DNA of 64,000 nucleotides from Thiobacillus sp. (GCF_030696885.1 NZ_JAUYRI010000017.1:225212-289211), one strand, 5' to 3'. Numbered from the stretch's first letter, positions 10,232 to 20,188 are shown. Notes: a model not told the origin generated them from the letters alone. A program made the numbers and translations.

Positions 10232-11079
10232 AACCGATTCGGACCTTGAACACCGTACTGGCTGCGCTGTTCGCCGGAGCTTCGCTTGCTGCCGCGTCGG
10301 CGGCGCAGGCGCAGGCGGCGCCAGCCGCCGAAGTCACGATGGGGTCGGTAGCGATGGATATCCCGGTCGAGATGATCAAGCGCCTGAGCGCGCTGACCAA
10401 TTACCTGGCGCTCACCACCAACCTCAACGTGCGCTTCCGGCCGTCGCCCAATCTCGGTTCGGCGGTGGACGACCTCGGCAAGGGGCAGACGCAGATCGCC
10501 TACCTGACGCCCGTTGCCTACATCGATGCGCACAAGAAATACGGCGTGATTCCGCTGGTCGCACCCACCGCCGACGGACGCCCGCACTTTTCGCTGGTGA
10601 TCGGGGTGAAGGCGGGCTCCGGGATCAAAACCCCAACCGACCTCAAAGGCAAGCGCTTTGCCTTCGGCGACGAAAAAGCCCTGCTGCAGCGTGCCGCGGT
10701 CGAGTCGATGGGCCTGAAATCGGGCGACTTTTCGTCGTTCGCCTACCTCAAGCATTACGACAACATTGCCAAGGCCGTGATCGCGGGCGATTTTGACGGC
10801 GGCATCCTGAAAGACTCGCTCGCCGAGGAATTCAAGAGCAAAGGCATCGTCGTCATCGGCAGCACGCCGTCGCTGCCGTCCTACATCATCGCCGTTCACC
10901 CCGGCATGCCGGAAGCGGTGCGCACCAAGCTGCGCGATGCCCTGCTGGCCCTGAACAAAAGCACGCCCGAGCGGGCGGCCACGCTGGAAGCCTTCGACAA
11001 GGGCTACGACGGTTTTGTGGTGGTCGATGACGCGGCCTACGACACGGTGCGCAAGCTGATCCAGCCGTTCCAGAAATAA
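10228..11079 (+). CDS. PhnD-like periplasmic substrate-binding protein
   Basis: A 283-residue exported protein with a clear Sec signal peptide (about 1-30, cleavage after an Ala-Gln-Ala run). It has the type 2 periplasmic-binding fold of the phosphate/phosphite/phosphonate-binding (PhnD) family: an N-terminal strand, a YLTPVAYIDAH-type segment, then GSGIKTPTDLKGKRFAFGD, which is the hallmark hinge region. No permease or ATPase gene is adjacent. Instead it overlaps by four bases the upstream diguanylate cyclase, whose sensor region is periplasmic. That suggests it presents a ligand to the cyclase rather than to a transporter, as NspS does for MbaA in Vibrio. The ligand is unknown; PhnD-family proteins bind various oxyanions and small organics. 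Confidence 0.85.
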   Translation: MKPIRTLNTVLAALFAGASLAAASAAQAQAAPAAEVTMGSVAMDIPVEMIKRLSALTNYLALTTNLNVRFRPSPNLGSAVDDLGKGQTQIAYLTPVAYIDAHKKYGVIPLVAPTADGRPHFSLVIGVKAGSGIKTPTDLKGKRFAFGDEKALLQRAAVESMGLKSGDFSSFAYLKHYDNIAKAVIAGDFDGGILKDSLAEEFKSKGIVVIGSTPSLPSYIIAVHPGMPEAVRTKLRDALLALNKSTPERAATLEAFDKGYDGFVVVDDAAYDTVRKLIQPFQK

Positions 11080-11092
11080 ACCGGCCGCCGGA

Positions 11093-12013
11093 TTATCGAA
11101 TCACCCGCCGTGCGGCTGTCACGCCGCCCAGAACCACGGCGCCCGCAACGATGCCGGCCAGCGCATCAATTAGAAACGGAACGAGCATGGCCAGCGCGCC
11201 ACCAATCACCGGCAGCGTTTCAGCGGCATGGGCGACGGCCTGGACCAGCTCATGGGTGCCGGGCAGGCCGTGCACCAGGATGCCGCCGCCGACCAGGAAC
11301 ATCGCTGCAGTCCCGATGACGGCCAGGCTTTTCATCAGAACCGGCGCGGCGGCGAGGATGCGGTGCCCCAGCGCGCGCGTCCAGCGGGACGGGCGCTGGC
11401 TGAGGTAGAGCCCGGCGTCGTCGAGCTTGACGATGCCGGCGACCAGGCCGTAGACACCCACGGTCATCACCAGCGCAATGCCGGTGAGCACGGCGACCTG
11501 CTTGCCGAACGACGCGGCCGCGACGGTGCCGAGGGTGATGACGATGATTTCGGCCGACAGGATGAAGTCGGTGCGGACCGCGCCCTTGATCTTGTCTTTT
11601 TCCAGCGCAACCAGATCGATAGCAGGGTCGGCCGCCGCCTGGGCGAGTTCGCTGCGATGGGCTGCGGCTTCCTCGCGATGAAGGAATTTGTGCGCCAGCT
11701 TTTCGAAACCTTCGTAGCTGAGAAAGGCGCCGCCCAGCATCAGCAGCGGGGTGATCGCCCAGGATGCGAATGCGCTGATCGCGAGCGCCGCCGGCACCAG
11801 AATCGCCTTGTTGATCAGCGAGCCTTTGGCAACGGCCCACACCACCGGCAGTTCACGCTCGGCCTTCACCCCCGAGACCTGCTGGGCGTTCAGTGCAAGG
11901 TCATCGCCCAGTACGCCGGCGGTTTTCTTCGCCGCGACCTTGGTCATCACCGACACGTCGTCGAGGATGGTGGCGATGTCGTCGATCAGCGCGAGCAGGC
12001 TGCTCCCCGCCAT
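11093..12013 (-). CDS. yedI: DUF808 family membrane protein (YedI-like)
   Basis: A 306-residue integral membrane protein beginning [19 protein letters not shown], the diagnostic N terminus of the DUF808/YedI family. Several hydrophobic helices follow, including about 80-100, 160-185, 215-240 and 255-300. The molecular role of the family is not established; homologues are single-copy inner membrane proteins. It lies 12 bp downstream of nadA on the same strand, so the two are probably co-transcribed, though no functional link is known. The ATG at 12013 directly precedes the conserved motif. Confidence 0.85.
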   Translation of the reverse strand: MAGSSLLALIDDIATILDDVSVMTKVAAKKTAGVLGDDLALNAQQVSGVKAERELPVVWAVAKGSLINKAILVPAALAISAFASWAITPLLMLGGAFLSYEGFEKLAHKFLHREEAAAHRSELAQAAADPAIDLVALEKDKIKGAVRTDFILSAEIIVITLGTVAAASFGKQVAVLTGIALVMTVGVYGLVAGIVKLDDAGLYLSQRPSRWTRALGHRILAAAPVLMKSLAVIGTAAMFLVGGGILVHGLPGTHELVQAVAHAAETLPVIGGALAMLVPFLIDALAGIVAGAVVLGGVTAARRVIR

Positions 12014-12025
12014 GGCGTGCGTCCC

Positions 12026-13090
12026 TCAGTCGCCCAGCTGGATGCGGCCGGCCTTGTCGGCCGCCGCGAAGTCCAGCATGCGCTGGATCGAGACCGCCGC
12101 CCTGGCGCGAATGGATTCCTCGATATGGATTTCGTTGCCCCCCTGCTCCAGTACGGCGGCGAGCTTGCGCAAACCGTTCATCGCCATCCACGGGCAGTGC
12201 GCGCACGATTGACAGGTCGCGCCTTCGCCTGCGGTCGGCGCTTCCAGCAACAGCTTGCCGGGTGCCGCGGCGCGCATCTTGTGGAAGATGCCGTTGTCGG
12301 TGGCGACTATGAATTCCGGATTCGGCAGGGTTCGCACCGCCTCGATCAGCTGCGTGGTCGAGCCGACCACGTCGGCCAGTGCGATTACCGGTGCGGGCGA
12401 CTCGGGGTGCACCAGCACCGCGGCGTCCGGGTGTTCGGCGCGCAGTTTCGCGAGCGCCTCGGCCTTGAATGCCTCGTGCACCACGCACGACCCCTGCCAC
12501 AGCAGCATGTCGGCGCCGCTGATGCGCTGCACGTAGTCGCCCAGATGACGGTCCGGCGCCCACAGCAGCGCGTGGCCCTGCCGGTGCAGGTAGGTGACGA
12601 TCTTGACCGCGATTCCGGAGGTGACGACCCAGTCGGCGCGTGCCTTCACCGCGGCGCTGGTGTTGGCGTAGACGACCGAGAGCCGGTCCGGGTGCGCGTC
12701 GCAAAAGGCGGCGAATTCATCGGCCGGACAGGCGAGGTCGAGCGAGCAGTCGGCCGCGAGGTCGGGCATGATCACGCGCTTTTCGGGGTTGAGAATCTTG
12801 GACGTTTCGCCCATGAACTTGACCCCGGCGACGATCAGCGTCCTGGCCGGATGCGCGTGGCCGAAGCGCGCCATCTCCAGCGAATCCGACACGCAGCCGC
12901 CGGTTTCCTCGGCCAGGTCCTGCAGGTCGGCTGAGGTGTAGTAGTGCGCGACCAGCACCGCATCCTGTTCCTTCATCAGGCGCTTGATGCGCGCCTTCAG
13001 CTCGGCGCGCTCATCGTCGGCCAGCACTTCCTCCACCATCGGGGGCGGCTGGATCACGGGGCGGACCGGAATGGGAAAAGCGAGCTTCAT
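12026..13090 (-). CDS. nadA: Quinolinate synthase NadA
   Basis: NadA condenses iminoaspartate (from NadB) with dihydroxyacetone phosphate to quinolinate in de novo NAD synthesis, using a [4Fe-4S] cluster. Visible family marks are VAHYYT near the N terminus, [10 protein letters not shown], the cysteine-bearing segments DLACPADEF and [24 protein letters not shown] and the C-terminal [10 protein letters not shown]. The three cluster cysteines are expected among these. The ATG at 13090 gives 354 residues; an in-frame TTG at 13123 would add 11 residues and has no better ribosome-binding site, so the ATG is preferred. Downstream is the DUF808 gene, 12 bp away. The start faces hda across about 120 bp of shared upstream DNA. 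Confidence 0.95.
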   Translation of the reverse strand: MKLAFPIPVRPVIQPPPMVEEVLADDERAELKARIKRLMKEQDAVLVAHYYTSADLQDLAEETGGCVSDSLEMARFGHAHPARTLIVAGVKFMGETSKILNPEKRVIMPDLAADCSLDLACPADEFAAFCDAHPDRLSVVYANTSAAVKARADWVVTSGIAVKIVTYLHRQGHALLWAPDRHLGDYVQRISGADMLLWQGSCVVHEAFKAEALAKLRAEHPDAAVLVHPESPAPVIALADVVGSTTQLIEAVRTLPNPEFIVATDNGIFHKMRAAAPGKLLLEAPTAGEGATCQSCAHCPWMAMNGLRKLAAVLEQGGNEIHIEESIRARAAVSIQRMLDFAAADKAGRIQLGD

Positions 13091-13211
13091 CGGGACGTTC
13101 GACACAGGGTGGAAAGCACTCAAGTATAGCGCTGCGCAGCAGGCGCTTTCACGCGGCGGCGGATGGGTTTTTGTGGAGCACAGCGCGGCTTATGCCTTAT
13201 CCTTGCGCCCC

Positions 13212-13862
13212 ATGCAGCAGCTCCTACTCGATGTCCGTCCGCCGGCCCGGCCCGAACTCGCCCGTTTTGTGGCGGGGCGCAATGTCGAGCTGATGGCGCA
13301 GTTGCAGGCCATGCTCGACGGCAGCGCAGCCGAGCGCATGGTCTATGTCTGGGGCGCGCCGGGAAGCGGCAAGCGTTATTTGCTGACGGCCTGGGCCCAT
13401 GCCTGCGAGGCACGCGGCATGACGGTTGATTTTAGCGGCCAGCAGGCGGCGCAGGCGGTGATTGCGGTACAGGTGGAACACTGGGACGCGCAGCAGCAGC
13501 ACGCCGGGTTTGCCGCGTTCAACCGGGTGCGCGAGGCGGGCGGATTGTGGCTGGCAGCGGGCAGCGTGGCGCCGGCCGAGCTGCCGCTGATGCCGGAGCT
13601 CAGGACCCGGCTGGGCTGGGGACTGGTGTTCCAGCTGCAGGCGCTGGACGACGCCGAAAAACGTGCTGCCTTGAGCCAGCATGCCGACACCCTGGGTTTC
13701 CGGCTGGATCCCCAGGTGGCGGACTATCTGCTGAACCACACCGCGCGCGACATGCAGAACCTGCTGCGGGTGCTGGAGGCGCTGGACCGGTTCAGTCTGG
13801 AAACGCGGCGCCCGATCACGCTGCCGTTGCTGCGGCAGCTGCTGAGCGTCAACCGGCCCTGA
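13212..13862 (+). CDS. hda: DnaA regulatory inactivator Hda
   Basis: A 216-residue DnaA-like AAA+ protein without a DNA-binding domain. Hda bound to the DNA-loaded beta clamp stimulates ATP hydrolysis by DnaA and so prevents re-initiation. The start at 13212 gives MQQLLLDVRPP, matching the conserved clamp-binding N terminus (QxLxLxxxP type). The P-loop GAPGSGKRYLL lies at about residues 47-57. The lid region FRLDPQVADYLLNH and the arginine-rich NLLRVLEALDRFS segment near the C terminus are typical. An upstream in-frame extension exists but lacks conserved sequence. It converges with the thioredoxin gene, whose stop is one base away. Confidence 0.93.
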   Translation: MQQLLLDVRPPARPELARFVAGRNVELMAQLQAMLDGSAAERMVYVWGAPGSGKRYLLTAWAHACEARGMTVDFSGQQAAQAVIAVQVEHWDAQQQHAGFAAFNRVREAGGLWLAAGSVAPAELPLMPELRTRLGWGLVFQLQALDDAEKRAALSQHADTLGFRLDPQVADYLLNHTARDMQNLLRVLEALDRFSLETRRPITLPLLRQLLSVNRP

Positions 13863-13863
13863 A

Positions 13864-14247
13864 TCAGGCCGGCCCGGCGCCCTGCTGCCCCTGCTGGTCG
13901 GCGATGTCCTTGTGGACCTGCGCCATGTCCAGTCCCATGACCTGTTCGATCAGCGAGTCCAGCGCATTGGCGGGCAGCGAGCCGGCCTCCGAGTAGAGGA
14001 TGACCTGTTCGCGGAACACCATCAGCGTGGGAATCGAGCGGATCTGGAAGTAGCCGGCCAGATCCTGCTCGACTTCGGTATTGACCTTGGCGAACACGAT
14101 ATTGGCGTGCTTCTCGGCGGCGGCCTCGAAAATCGGGGCAAAGCCGCGGCAGGGGCCGCACCAGGGCGCCCAGAAGTCGACGACGACGACGTCGTTGCCG
14201 TTGATGGTGGATTCGAAGTTTTCCTGGGTGAGTTCGATGACGGCCAT
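13864..14247 (-). CDS. Thioredoxin-family protein
   Basis: A 127-residue cytoplasmic thioredoxin with the canonical redox site WCGPC (C30, C33), preceded by VVVVDFWAPW and followed by the cis-proline segment IPTLMVF. It should reduce disulfides in target proteins. The C-terminal 20 residues are Gln/Gly-rich and extend beyond the standard fold. The ATG at 14247 has AGGAA about eight bases upstream and gives a normal thioredoxin N terminus (MAVIELTQENF); a longer in-frame reading from 14346 adds unrelated sequence and was not used. It is transcribed alone, converging with hda. It is a second-type thioredoxin rather than clearly TrxA, so no symbol is assigned. Confidence 0.9.
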   Translation of the reverse strand: MAVIELTQENFESTINGNDVVVVDFWAPWCGPCRGFAPIFEAAAEKHANIVFAKVNTEVEQDLAGYFQIRSIPTLMVFREQVILYSEAGSLPANALDSLIEQVMGLDMAQVHKDIADQQGQQGAGPA

Positions 14248-14364
14248 ACGGGTTCCTGCGTAAAAGTGGAATGGCCTAGAAGGCCGGAATGGAAAAATGA
14301 GGAAATAAAAAGGCGCGAGGACGAATCCATCGCGCCTACGTGCCACCCTATCATGGATGGCGGA

Positions 14365-14382
14365 CCTCCGACAAACCGGAGG
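14365..14382. other. Short inverted repeat between thioredoxin and the 14455 gene
   Basis: CCTCCG (14365-14370) and CGGAGG (14377-14382) form a six-pair stem with a six-base loop in the gap downstream of the minus-strand gene at 14455. There is no T-run, so it is at best a weak or Rho-assisted terminator. Confidence 0.35.
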
Positions 14383-14454
14383 CTTCTTATAGGGTCGTTT
14401 TCAGCAAGGCTGCCCGCGACCCCGGGGTCCAGTCGAAGCCGACTGGCCTGGAAT

Positions 14455-14724
14455 CTATTTGGCGAACGCCTGGTGAAACAGGCCGCGCTTCTTTTGATCG
14501 GCCGGCTGCGGACTGCGCACCACGTTCTGGCTGTGCTTAAGGTTGCTGCGCACTTCGGCCCGGTTGACCGCCATGATCAGCTCGGTTGCCAGTACCCGGG
14601 CTTGATGCGGTGTCAGGGTCAGGCGGCAGTCGTGGGCAACCAGCGACACTTCGACACGGTCGCGGCCCTGGCTGTCTTCCTTCAGGCTGATGTCCAGGGT
14701 GCTACCGGGTTCAAGTTCGATCAT
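14455..14724 (-). CDS. Conserved hypothetical protein, 89 residues
   Basis: A small cytoplasmic protein that I cannot assign to a named family. The N-terminal two thirds read as alternating beta strands with charged residues (IELEPGSTLDISLKED, VEVSLVAHDCRLTL), followed by a helix with AVNRAEVR and a basic tail (QKKRGLFHQAF). There is no signal peptide or membrane segment. The start at 14724 is chosen because AAGGAGA lies six bases upstream; an upstream in-frame ATG at 14772 lacks such a site. It stands alone between the thioredoxin and the efflux pump operon. Confidence 0.65.
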   Translation of the reverse strand: MIELEPGSTLDISLKEDSQGRDRVEVSLVAHDCRLTLTPHQARVLATELIMAVNRAEVRSNLKHSQNVVRSPQPADQKKRGLFHQAFAK

Positions 14725-14896
14725 TTCGGTCTCTCCTTGCGTTGTCTTTGCAAGGATATGAGCAGGGTTCATGCCAGTCTCCGGGGGCGCCGCATGGCGT
14801 GGAAAACCGCATTAAATCAGGCGGGTTTGACGGCTTGATGAAGAGAGGGCCGCCCGCGGTCCCGACGAAGCTTCGTCAGGACCGCGGGCGAGTTCG

Positions 14897-17800
14897 TCAG
14901 TTGGGAGCGGGTTCGGCCTGTGGCGGGACGGTGTCGACTGCCTCTGCGCGCTCGCGCGTCAGCAGGGTATAGGCCACCGGGATGACGAACAGCGTCAAGA
15001 GGGTGCCGAGCAGCAGGCCGCCGACGATGACCCAGCCGATCGGCGAGCGCGATTCTGCGCCGGCGCCGCTGGCGAGCGCCAGCGGCACCGCGCCCAGCAC
15101 CATTGCGGCGGTGGTCATCAGGATCGGGCGCAGGCGCAGGCTGGCCGCCTCGATCACCGCCTCGACCTTGCGCTTGCCGCGCGCACGCAGCTGGTTGGCG
15201 AACTCGACGATCAGAATGCCATGCTTGGTGATCAGGCCGACCAGCATCACCAGACCGATCTGGCTGTAGACGTTGAGGGTGCCGCCGCTGAGCTTCAGCG
15301 CCAAGAGCGCGCCGGTGGCGGCGAGCGGCACCGTCAGCATGATGATGAAGGGCGAGACGAAGCTTTCGAACTGCGCCGCCAGCACCAGATAGATGATGAC
15401 CAGCGCCAGCGCGAAGGTGATCAGCAGCGTTTGTCCCGATTCGCGGAATTCGCGCGACTGTCCATCCAGCGTGGTGCGGGCGCTCGGCGGCAGCGTTTCG
15501 GCCGCGGCCTGGTCCATGAAGGCGAGCGCTTCGCCAAGGGTGTAGCCGGGCGCGATGTTGGCCGAGATGATCGCGGCGCGCTGGCGGTTGAAGTGGTTGA
15601 GCTCCTTGGGCGCCACGGTCTCGGTCAGCGCGACCAGGTTGGACAGCGGGGTGAGCCCGCCGTCGCGGCCGCGCACATAGAGCGCGGTCAGGTCCTGCGG
15701 CACGGCACGGGCGGCGGGATCGAGCTGGACGATGACATCGTATTGCTCGCTGTCGCGCTTGAAACGTGTGACTTCGCGGCCGCCGAGCAGGGTTTCCAGG
15801 GTGCGGCCGATGGTGTCGATGCCGACCCCCATCTGGGCGGCCTTGTCGCGGTTGATGTCGACCTTGAGCTGGGGCTTGGTCAGCTTGAGGTCGGTGTCGG
15901 GGTTGGACAGCCCCGGGTATTCGCGCACCTTGGCCATCAACGCCTCGACCGCCGTGTTCAGCTCGTCGTAGCTGGGCGCCTGCACCACGAACTGCAGCGG
16001 CGGATTGCGGAAGCTCTGGCCGAGCGAGGGCGGGTTGATCGGGAAGGCGAGCACGCCCGGCATGCCCATGAACATCTGCGGGCCGAGGCTGGCGGTGATG
16101 TCCATCTGGCTGCGGCTGCGTTCCTCCCACGGGTCGAGCATCACGAACGACAGCGCGGTGTTGACCGGGTTGGGGCGCTCCAGGCCGGGCGCGACGACGA
16201 CGAAGGCGGTGCGGACTTCCGGCACGTTCTGATAGATGCCCTCGAGCTGGCGCGCGTACTGGTCGGTGTATTGCAGCGTGGAACCTTCGGGCGCCAGCAT
16301 GAAGCCGATGAAGAAGCCGCGATCCTCGGTCGGGGCCAGCTCCGATTTCAGCGACTTCAGCAGGCCGAAGGCGGCGACCGCGACGAGCACGAACACCACC
16401 GCGACGATCACGGGGTGGCGCATGACCCGGGTCAGGCCACGGGTATAGCCGCTGTTGAGCCCGTTCAGCATGCGTTCGCCAAAGTTGAAGAAGGCACCGT
16501 GGCGGGTTTCGTGGCGCAGCATCTTGCTCGCCATCATCGGCGTCAGCGTCAGCGCGACAAAGCCCGAGACCAGAACCGCCGCCGCCACCGTCATCGCAAA
16601 TTCGGTGAACAGCTTGCCGGTATTGCCCTCGGCAAAGGCCAGCGGCGCGAACACGGCGACCAGCGTCAGCGTCATCGCCACGACCGCAAAGCCGATCTCC
16701 TTGGCGCCCTTGACCGCCGCCTCATACGGCGGCATACCTTCCTCGATGTGGCGGTAGATGTTTTCCAGCATGACGATGGCGTCGTCGACCACCAGGCCGA
16801 TCGCCAGCACCAGCCCCAAGAGGGTCAGCACGTTGATGGTGAAGCCCATCGCATAGAGAAAGATGAAGGCGCCGATCAGCGACACCGGGATGGTGACAAA
16901 GGGAATCAGCGTGGCGCGCCAGTTACGCAGGAACAGGAAGATCACCGCGACCACCAGCACCATCGCCTCGATCATGGTGGTGTAGACGGCGTCGATCGAT
17001 TTTTCGATGAAAATCGAGCTGTCGAAGCCGACCCGCAGCTGCATGCCCTCGGGCAGTTCTGCTTCGAGCCGCGGCAGTTCGGCCTTGACCGCCTGCGCCA
17101 CCGCCAGCGTATTGGCGGTGGACTGCTTGACGATGCCCAGGCCCACCGCAGCGCGGCCGTTGACGCGCACGATGTTGCGCTCGTCCGCGGCGCCGATTTC
17201 GGCGCGTCCCAGGTCGCCCAGGCGCACCAGCGCGCCGTCGCTTTCGCGGATGATGACGCGCTCGAATTCCTCCGGTGTCTTGAGGTCGGTTTCGGCCAGC
17301 ACGGTGAATTCGCGCATCGGGCCTTCGATCCGGCCCGAGGGCAGCTCGGTGTTCTGGCTCCTGAGCGCGGTTTCAACGTCCTGCACCGTCACGCCCAGCG
17401 CGGCCATGCGGCTGGGGTCGAGCCACAGACGCATGGCGTAGCGGCGCTGCCCGCCGATGATCACCGAGGCGACGCCCGGCAGGGTCTTCAGCTGATCGGC
17501 CACCACGCGGTCGGCGTAGTCGGTGATTTCCAGTGGCGACTGGCGGTCGCTGGAAAACGCCAGCCAGATGATGGCCTGGGCGTCGGCTTCGATCTTGGCG
17601 ACCACCGGGTCTTCCGCTTCGCCGGGCAGCAGGCCGCGCACGCGCGCCACGCGGTCGCGCGTGTCGTTGGCGGCGGCTTCGGGGTCGCGCGACTGCACGA
17701 ACTCCACCGTGATCTGGCTGACCGCTTCGCGGCTGACCGACTTGATCGTTCGGATGCCTTCGATACCCGACAGCGAATCCTCCAGCGGCTTGGTGATCTG

Positions 17801-17983
17801 GCTTTCCATCACCGCCGCCGAGGCGCCTGGGTAGACCGTGCGCACCGACACCACCGGCGCGTCGATGTTGGGGTATTCGCGCACCGGCAGGCGGTCGAAG
17901 GCGATGAGGCCGATCAGGATGATCATCAGGCTCATCACGGTGGCCAGCACCGGTCGGCGGATCGAGAGGTCGGACAGAATCAT
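14897..17983 (-). CDS. RND efflux pump inner-membrane transporter (HAE1 family)
   Basis: A 1,028-residue AcrB/MexB-superfamily proton-driven exporter. The N terminus MILSDLSIRRPVLATVMSL is the first membrane helix; twelve helices and two large periplasmic porter/docking loops follow. The proton-relay motif GLVVDDAIVMLEN (the Asp-Asp pair in helix 4) is intact, as are the NVLTLLGLVLAIG and NVYSQIGLVMLVGLI segments of the two halves. The length is normal for the family. Substrates, usually drugs, solvents or dyes, cannot be predicted. The membrane-fusion gene lies 52 bp upstream on the same strand, forming a two-gene operon. No outer-membrane factor gene is nearby, so the pump presumably uses a TolC-like channel encoded elsewhere. 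Confidence 0.94.
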   Translation of the reverse strand: MILSDLSIRRPVLATVMSLMIILIGLIAFDRLPVREYPNIDAPVVSVRTVYPGASAAVMESQITKPLEDSLSGIEGIRTIKSVSREAVSQITVEFVQSRDPEAAANDTRDRVARVRGLLPGEAEDPVVAKIEADAQAIIWLAFSSDRQSPLEITDYADRVVADQLKTLPGVASVIIGGQRRYAMRLWLDPSRMAALGVTVQDVETALRSQNTELPSGRIEGPMREFTVLAETDLKTPEEFERVIIRESDGALVRLGDLGRAEIGAADERNIVRVNGRAAVGLGIVKQSTANTLAVAQAVKAELPRLEAELPEGMQLRVGFDSSIFIEKSIDAVYTTMIEAMVLVVAVIFLFLRNWRATLIPFVTIPVSLIGAFIFLYAMGFTINVLTLLGLVLAIGLVVDDAIVMLENIYRHIEEGMPPYEAAVKGAKEIGFAVVAMTLTLVAVFAPLAFAEGNTGKLFTEFAMTVAAAVLVSGFVALTLTPMMASKMLRHETRHGAFFNFGERMLNGLNSGYTRGLTRVMRHPVIVAVVFVLVAVAAFGLLKSLKSELAPTEDRGFFIGFMLAPEGSTLQYTDQYARQLEGIYQNVPEVRTAFVVVAPGLERPNPVNTALSFVMLDPWEERSRSQMDITASLGPQMFMGMPGVLAFPINPPSLGQSFRNPPLQFVVQAPSYDELNTAVEALMAKVREYPGLSNPDTDLKLTKPQLKVDINRDKAAQMGVGIDTIGRTLETLLGGREVTRFKRDSEQYDVIVQLDPAARAVPQDLTALYVRGRDGGLTPLSNLVALTETVAPKELNHFNRQRAAIISANIAPGYTLGEALAFMDQAAAETLPPSARTTLDGQSREFRESGQTLLITFALALVIIYLVLAAQFESFVSPFIIMLTVPLAATGALLALKLSGGTLNVYSQIGLVMLVGLITKHGILIVEFANQLRARGKRKVEAVIEAASLRLRPILMTTAAMVLGAVPLALASGAGAESRSPIGWVIVGGLLLGTLLTLFVIPVAYTLLTRERAEAVDTVPPQAEPAPN

Positions 17984-18035
17984 GGCTTATCCAGGGTGAA
18001 AGCGTTGAGCGAGAGCGATGGGGTAGCGGGCGTGC

Positions 18036-19085
18036 TCAGCGTGCCGGCGGTTTGCCCGACTGGAGTTTCATCCGCTGCGCCGCCTGCTCGAGCGTGATCA
18101 CGGGCACGCCTGGGCGCAGCTTGATCTGACCGTCGAGGATGACGGTGTCGCCCTCGGCCACGCCGGAAACGATTTCGACCCGGCCCGGATCGCGCTTGCC
18201 CAGCTCGACCTTGCGCAGCTCGGCCTTGCCGTCGACCGCGAGGAACACATAGCTGCCATCCGCACGCGGCACGATGACCTGTTCGGGCAGCAGGATGGCG
18301 TGGGTCCTGCCGCCGAGGTCGGCGGTGGCGCGGGCAAACATGCCGGGCTTGAGCTGGCCTTTGGGGTTGGCGATGCGCGCGCGGACGCGAACGTTACGAC
18401 TGACCGGGTCGACCACCGGATCGATGGCGTGCACGGTACCGCTGAAGGTTTGTCCCGGTAGCGCATCGACGGTCAGCTTGATCGGCTGGCCGATGCGCAC
18501 CAGCGGCAGCGCCGTTTCGGGCACCGGCACTTCCAGTTTCAGAGTGCCGAGCGCGTCCAGCCGCACCAGGTCGTCGCCCTTGCCGACATAGGCGCCGGGG
18601 CTGACCTGACGCAGACCGGCCACGCCGGCGAAGGGCGCGCGGATCGAGGTCTTGCTGAGCGCCACCTGTTCCTGGCGCAGGCGTGCGCGCAGGATGTCGA
18701 GGTTGGCGCGCGCCTCGTCGAGCGCCTGGCGCGAAATGAAATTCTGCGCGACCAGTTCCTCGCTGCGGGTGTAGCGGCTTTGTGCCAGCTTCAGTTCGGC
18801 CTCGGCGGCGGCCACGCGGGAACGCTGCTCGGCGGAATCGAGCACCACCAGCACTGCACCCTTTTTCACCGGCTGGCCTTCCTTGAACTGCAGCCTGTCG
18901 ATGCGGCCGTCGATTTCCGGCCGCAGCACCACGCTGTCCTCGGCAATCAGCGCGCCCACCGCGTTGACGGTGTTCGTCATCGGCGTGGCGGTGGCTTTCA
19001 TCATGTTGACCGGAATGAAGGGCGGGCCACCTGCCTGGGCGAAGGCGAAGGAGGGAACGAATAACAGCAGGAGCAGTGCGCGCAT
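18036..19085 (-). CDS. RND efflux periplasmic adaptor (membrane fusion protein)
   Basis: A 349-residue adaptor linking the downstream RND transporter to an outer-membrane channel. It has an N-terminal signal sequence (about 1-17, ending FAFAQA) without a lipobox cysteine. A lipoyl-like half (EIDGRIDRLQFKEGQPVKKG) follows, then a coiled-coil hairpin (about 85-135, rich in Ala/Glu/Arg), the second lipoyl half (IRAPFAGVAGLRQVSPGAYV), a beta-barrel domain and a membrane-proximal domain ending GDTVILDGQIKLRPG. It is the first gene of the operon. The 161-bp gap to the divergent msrP (19086-19246) should contain both promoters. Confidence 0.92.
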   Translation of the reverse strand: MRALLLLLFVPSFAFAQAGGPPFIPVNMMKATATPMTNTVNAVGALIAEDSVVLRPEIDGRIDRLQFKEGQPVKKGAVLVVLDSAEQRSRVAAAEAELKLAQSRYTRSEELVAQNFISRQALDEARANLDILRARLRQEQVALSKTSIRAPFAGVAGLRQVSPGAYVGKGDDLVRLDALGTLKLEVPVPETALPLVRIGQPIKLTVDALPGQTFSGTVHAIDPVVDPVSRNVRVRARIANPKGQLKPGMFARATADLGGRTHAILLPEQVIVPRADGSYVFLAVDGKAELRKVELGKRDPGRVEIVSGVAEGDTVILDGQIKLRPGVPVITLEQAAQRMKLQSGKPPAR

Positions 19086-19246
19086 GGAGAATTCCGCAAA
19101 AAGAACAAAGACGTACGATAGGAGCGCACCTTAGCAGTTCCGCACCGAAACAAAAACCGCGCGTCGGAGTCAACCCGAGACAGACTATGTAAGGATTGCG
19201 TGCGTGATCCGACTGATTGCAACGTACGCCCAACCAGGACACCGCC

Positions 19247-20188
19247 ATGCTGATCCGCCTGCCCACCGACATCGCCCCGTCTGAAATCACCCCGCCCGAA
19301 ATCTACCGTGACCGTCGCCGCTTCATGCAGGGCATGGGCGCGCTGGCGGCCGGTGCCGCGTTCGGCATCGGGCCGGATGCACGCGCCGCCGGGGCCAAGC
19401 TGGCCGGCGTGCGCGACAGCGCCTACAGGCTGACCGAGGCCAGCACCCCGTACAAGGACGTGACCACCTACAACAACTTCTATGAGTTCGGCACCGGCAA
19501 GAGCGACCCGGCCAGACAGGCGGGCAGCCTGAAAACCCGTCCGTGGACGGTGGCGGTCGAAGGCGAGGTGCGCCGCCCGCAGGCCTGGGACATCGATGCG
19601 CTGCTGAAGCTCGCCCCGCTCGAAGAGCGTGTCTATCGGATGCGCTGCGTCGAAGGCTGGTCGATGGTGATCCCCTGGGTCGGCTATCCCCTCAATGAAC
19701 TCATCCGCCGCGCCGAACCCACCGGAAATGCGAAATACGTCGAGTTCGTCACGCTGAACGATCCGAGGCAGATGCCGGGCCTGCGCTCGCGTGTGCTCGA
19801 CTGGCCGTATACCGAAGGCCTGCGGCTAGACGAGGCGATGCATCCGCTGACCCTGCTGGCGGTCGGACTCTATGGCGAAGTGCTGCCGAACCAGAACGGC
19901 GCGCCGATCCGCCTGGTGGTGCCATGGAAATATGGCTTCAAGAGCGCCAAGTCCATCGTCAAAATCCGCTTCGTCGAGAAGCAGCCAGTCTCGTCCTGGA
20001 CGGCGGCTGCGCCCGCCGAGTATGGCTTCTATTCCAACGTCAATCCGCAGGTCGACCACCCGCGCTGGAGCCAGGCGAAGGAGCGCCGCATCGGTGAATT
20101 CCGCAAGCGCGACACGCTGATGTTCAACGGCTACGGCGACCAAGTGGCGTCGCTGTACCGTGGCATGGACCTGAAAAAGCTCTTTTGA
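19247..20188 (+). CDS. msrP: Protein-methionine-sulfoxide reductase catalytic subunit MsrP
   Basis: MsrP (YedY) is a periplasmic molybdopterin enzyme that repairs oxidised methionine in envelope proteins. This 313-residue copy begins with a Tat signal carrying RRRFMQGMG (residues 23-31). The sulfite-oxidase-type Mo-MPT fold follows, with the Mo-ligating cysteine at C134 in [11 protein letters not shown]. Other family marks are TYNNFYEFG and [14 protein letters not shown]. The ATG at 19247 has AGGA upstream and places the Tat motif at a normal depth; a longer in-frame reading upstream was rejected. The gene overlaps msrQ by one base, as expected for the obligate pair. Confidence 0.96.
   Translation: MLIRLPTDIAPSEITPPEIYRDRRRFMQGMGALAAGAAFGIGPDARAAGAKLAGVRDSAYRLTEASTPYKDVTTYNNFYEFGTGKSDPARQAGSLKTRPWTVAVEGEVRRPQAWDIDALLKLAPLEERVYRMRCVEGWSMVIPWVGYPLNELIRRAEPTGNAKYVEFVTLNDPRQMPGLRSRVLDWPYTEGLRLDEAMHPLTLLAVGLYGEVLPNQNGAPIRLVVPWKYGFKSAKSIVKIRFVEKQPVSSWTAAAPAEYGFYSNVNPQVDHPRWSQAKERRIGEFRKRDTLMFNGYGDQVASLYRGMDLKKLF

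Noticed and set aside
15221-18097. 958-codon plus-strand frame over the RND transporter gene
   Set aside because: Antisense shadow; the composition is His/Arg/Gln-rich and no motif is recognised.
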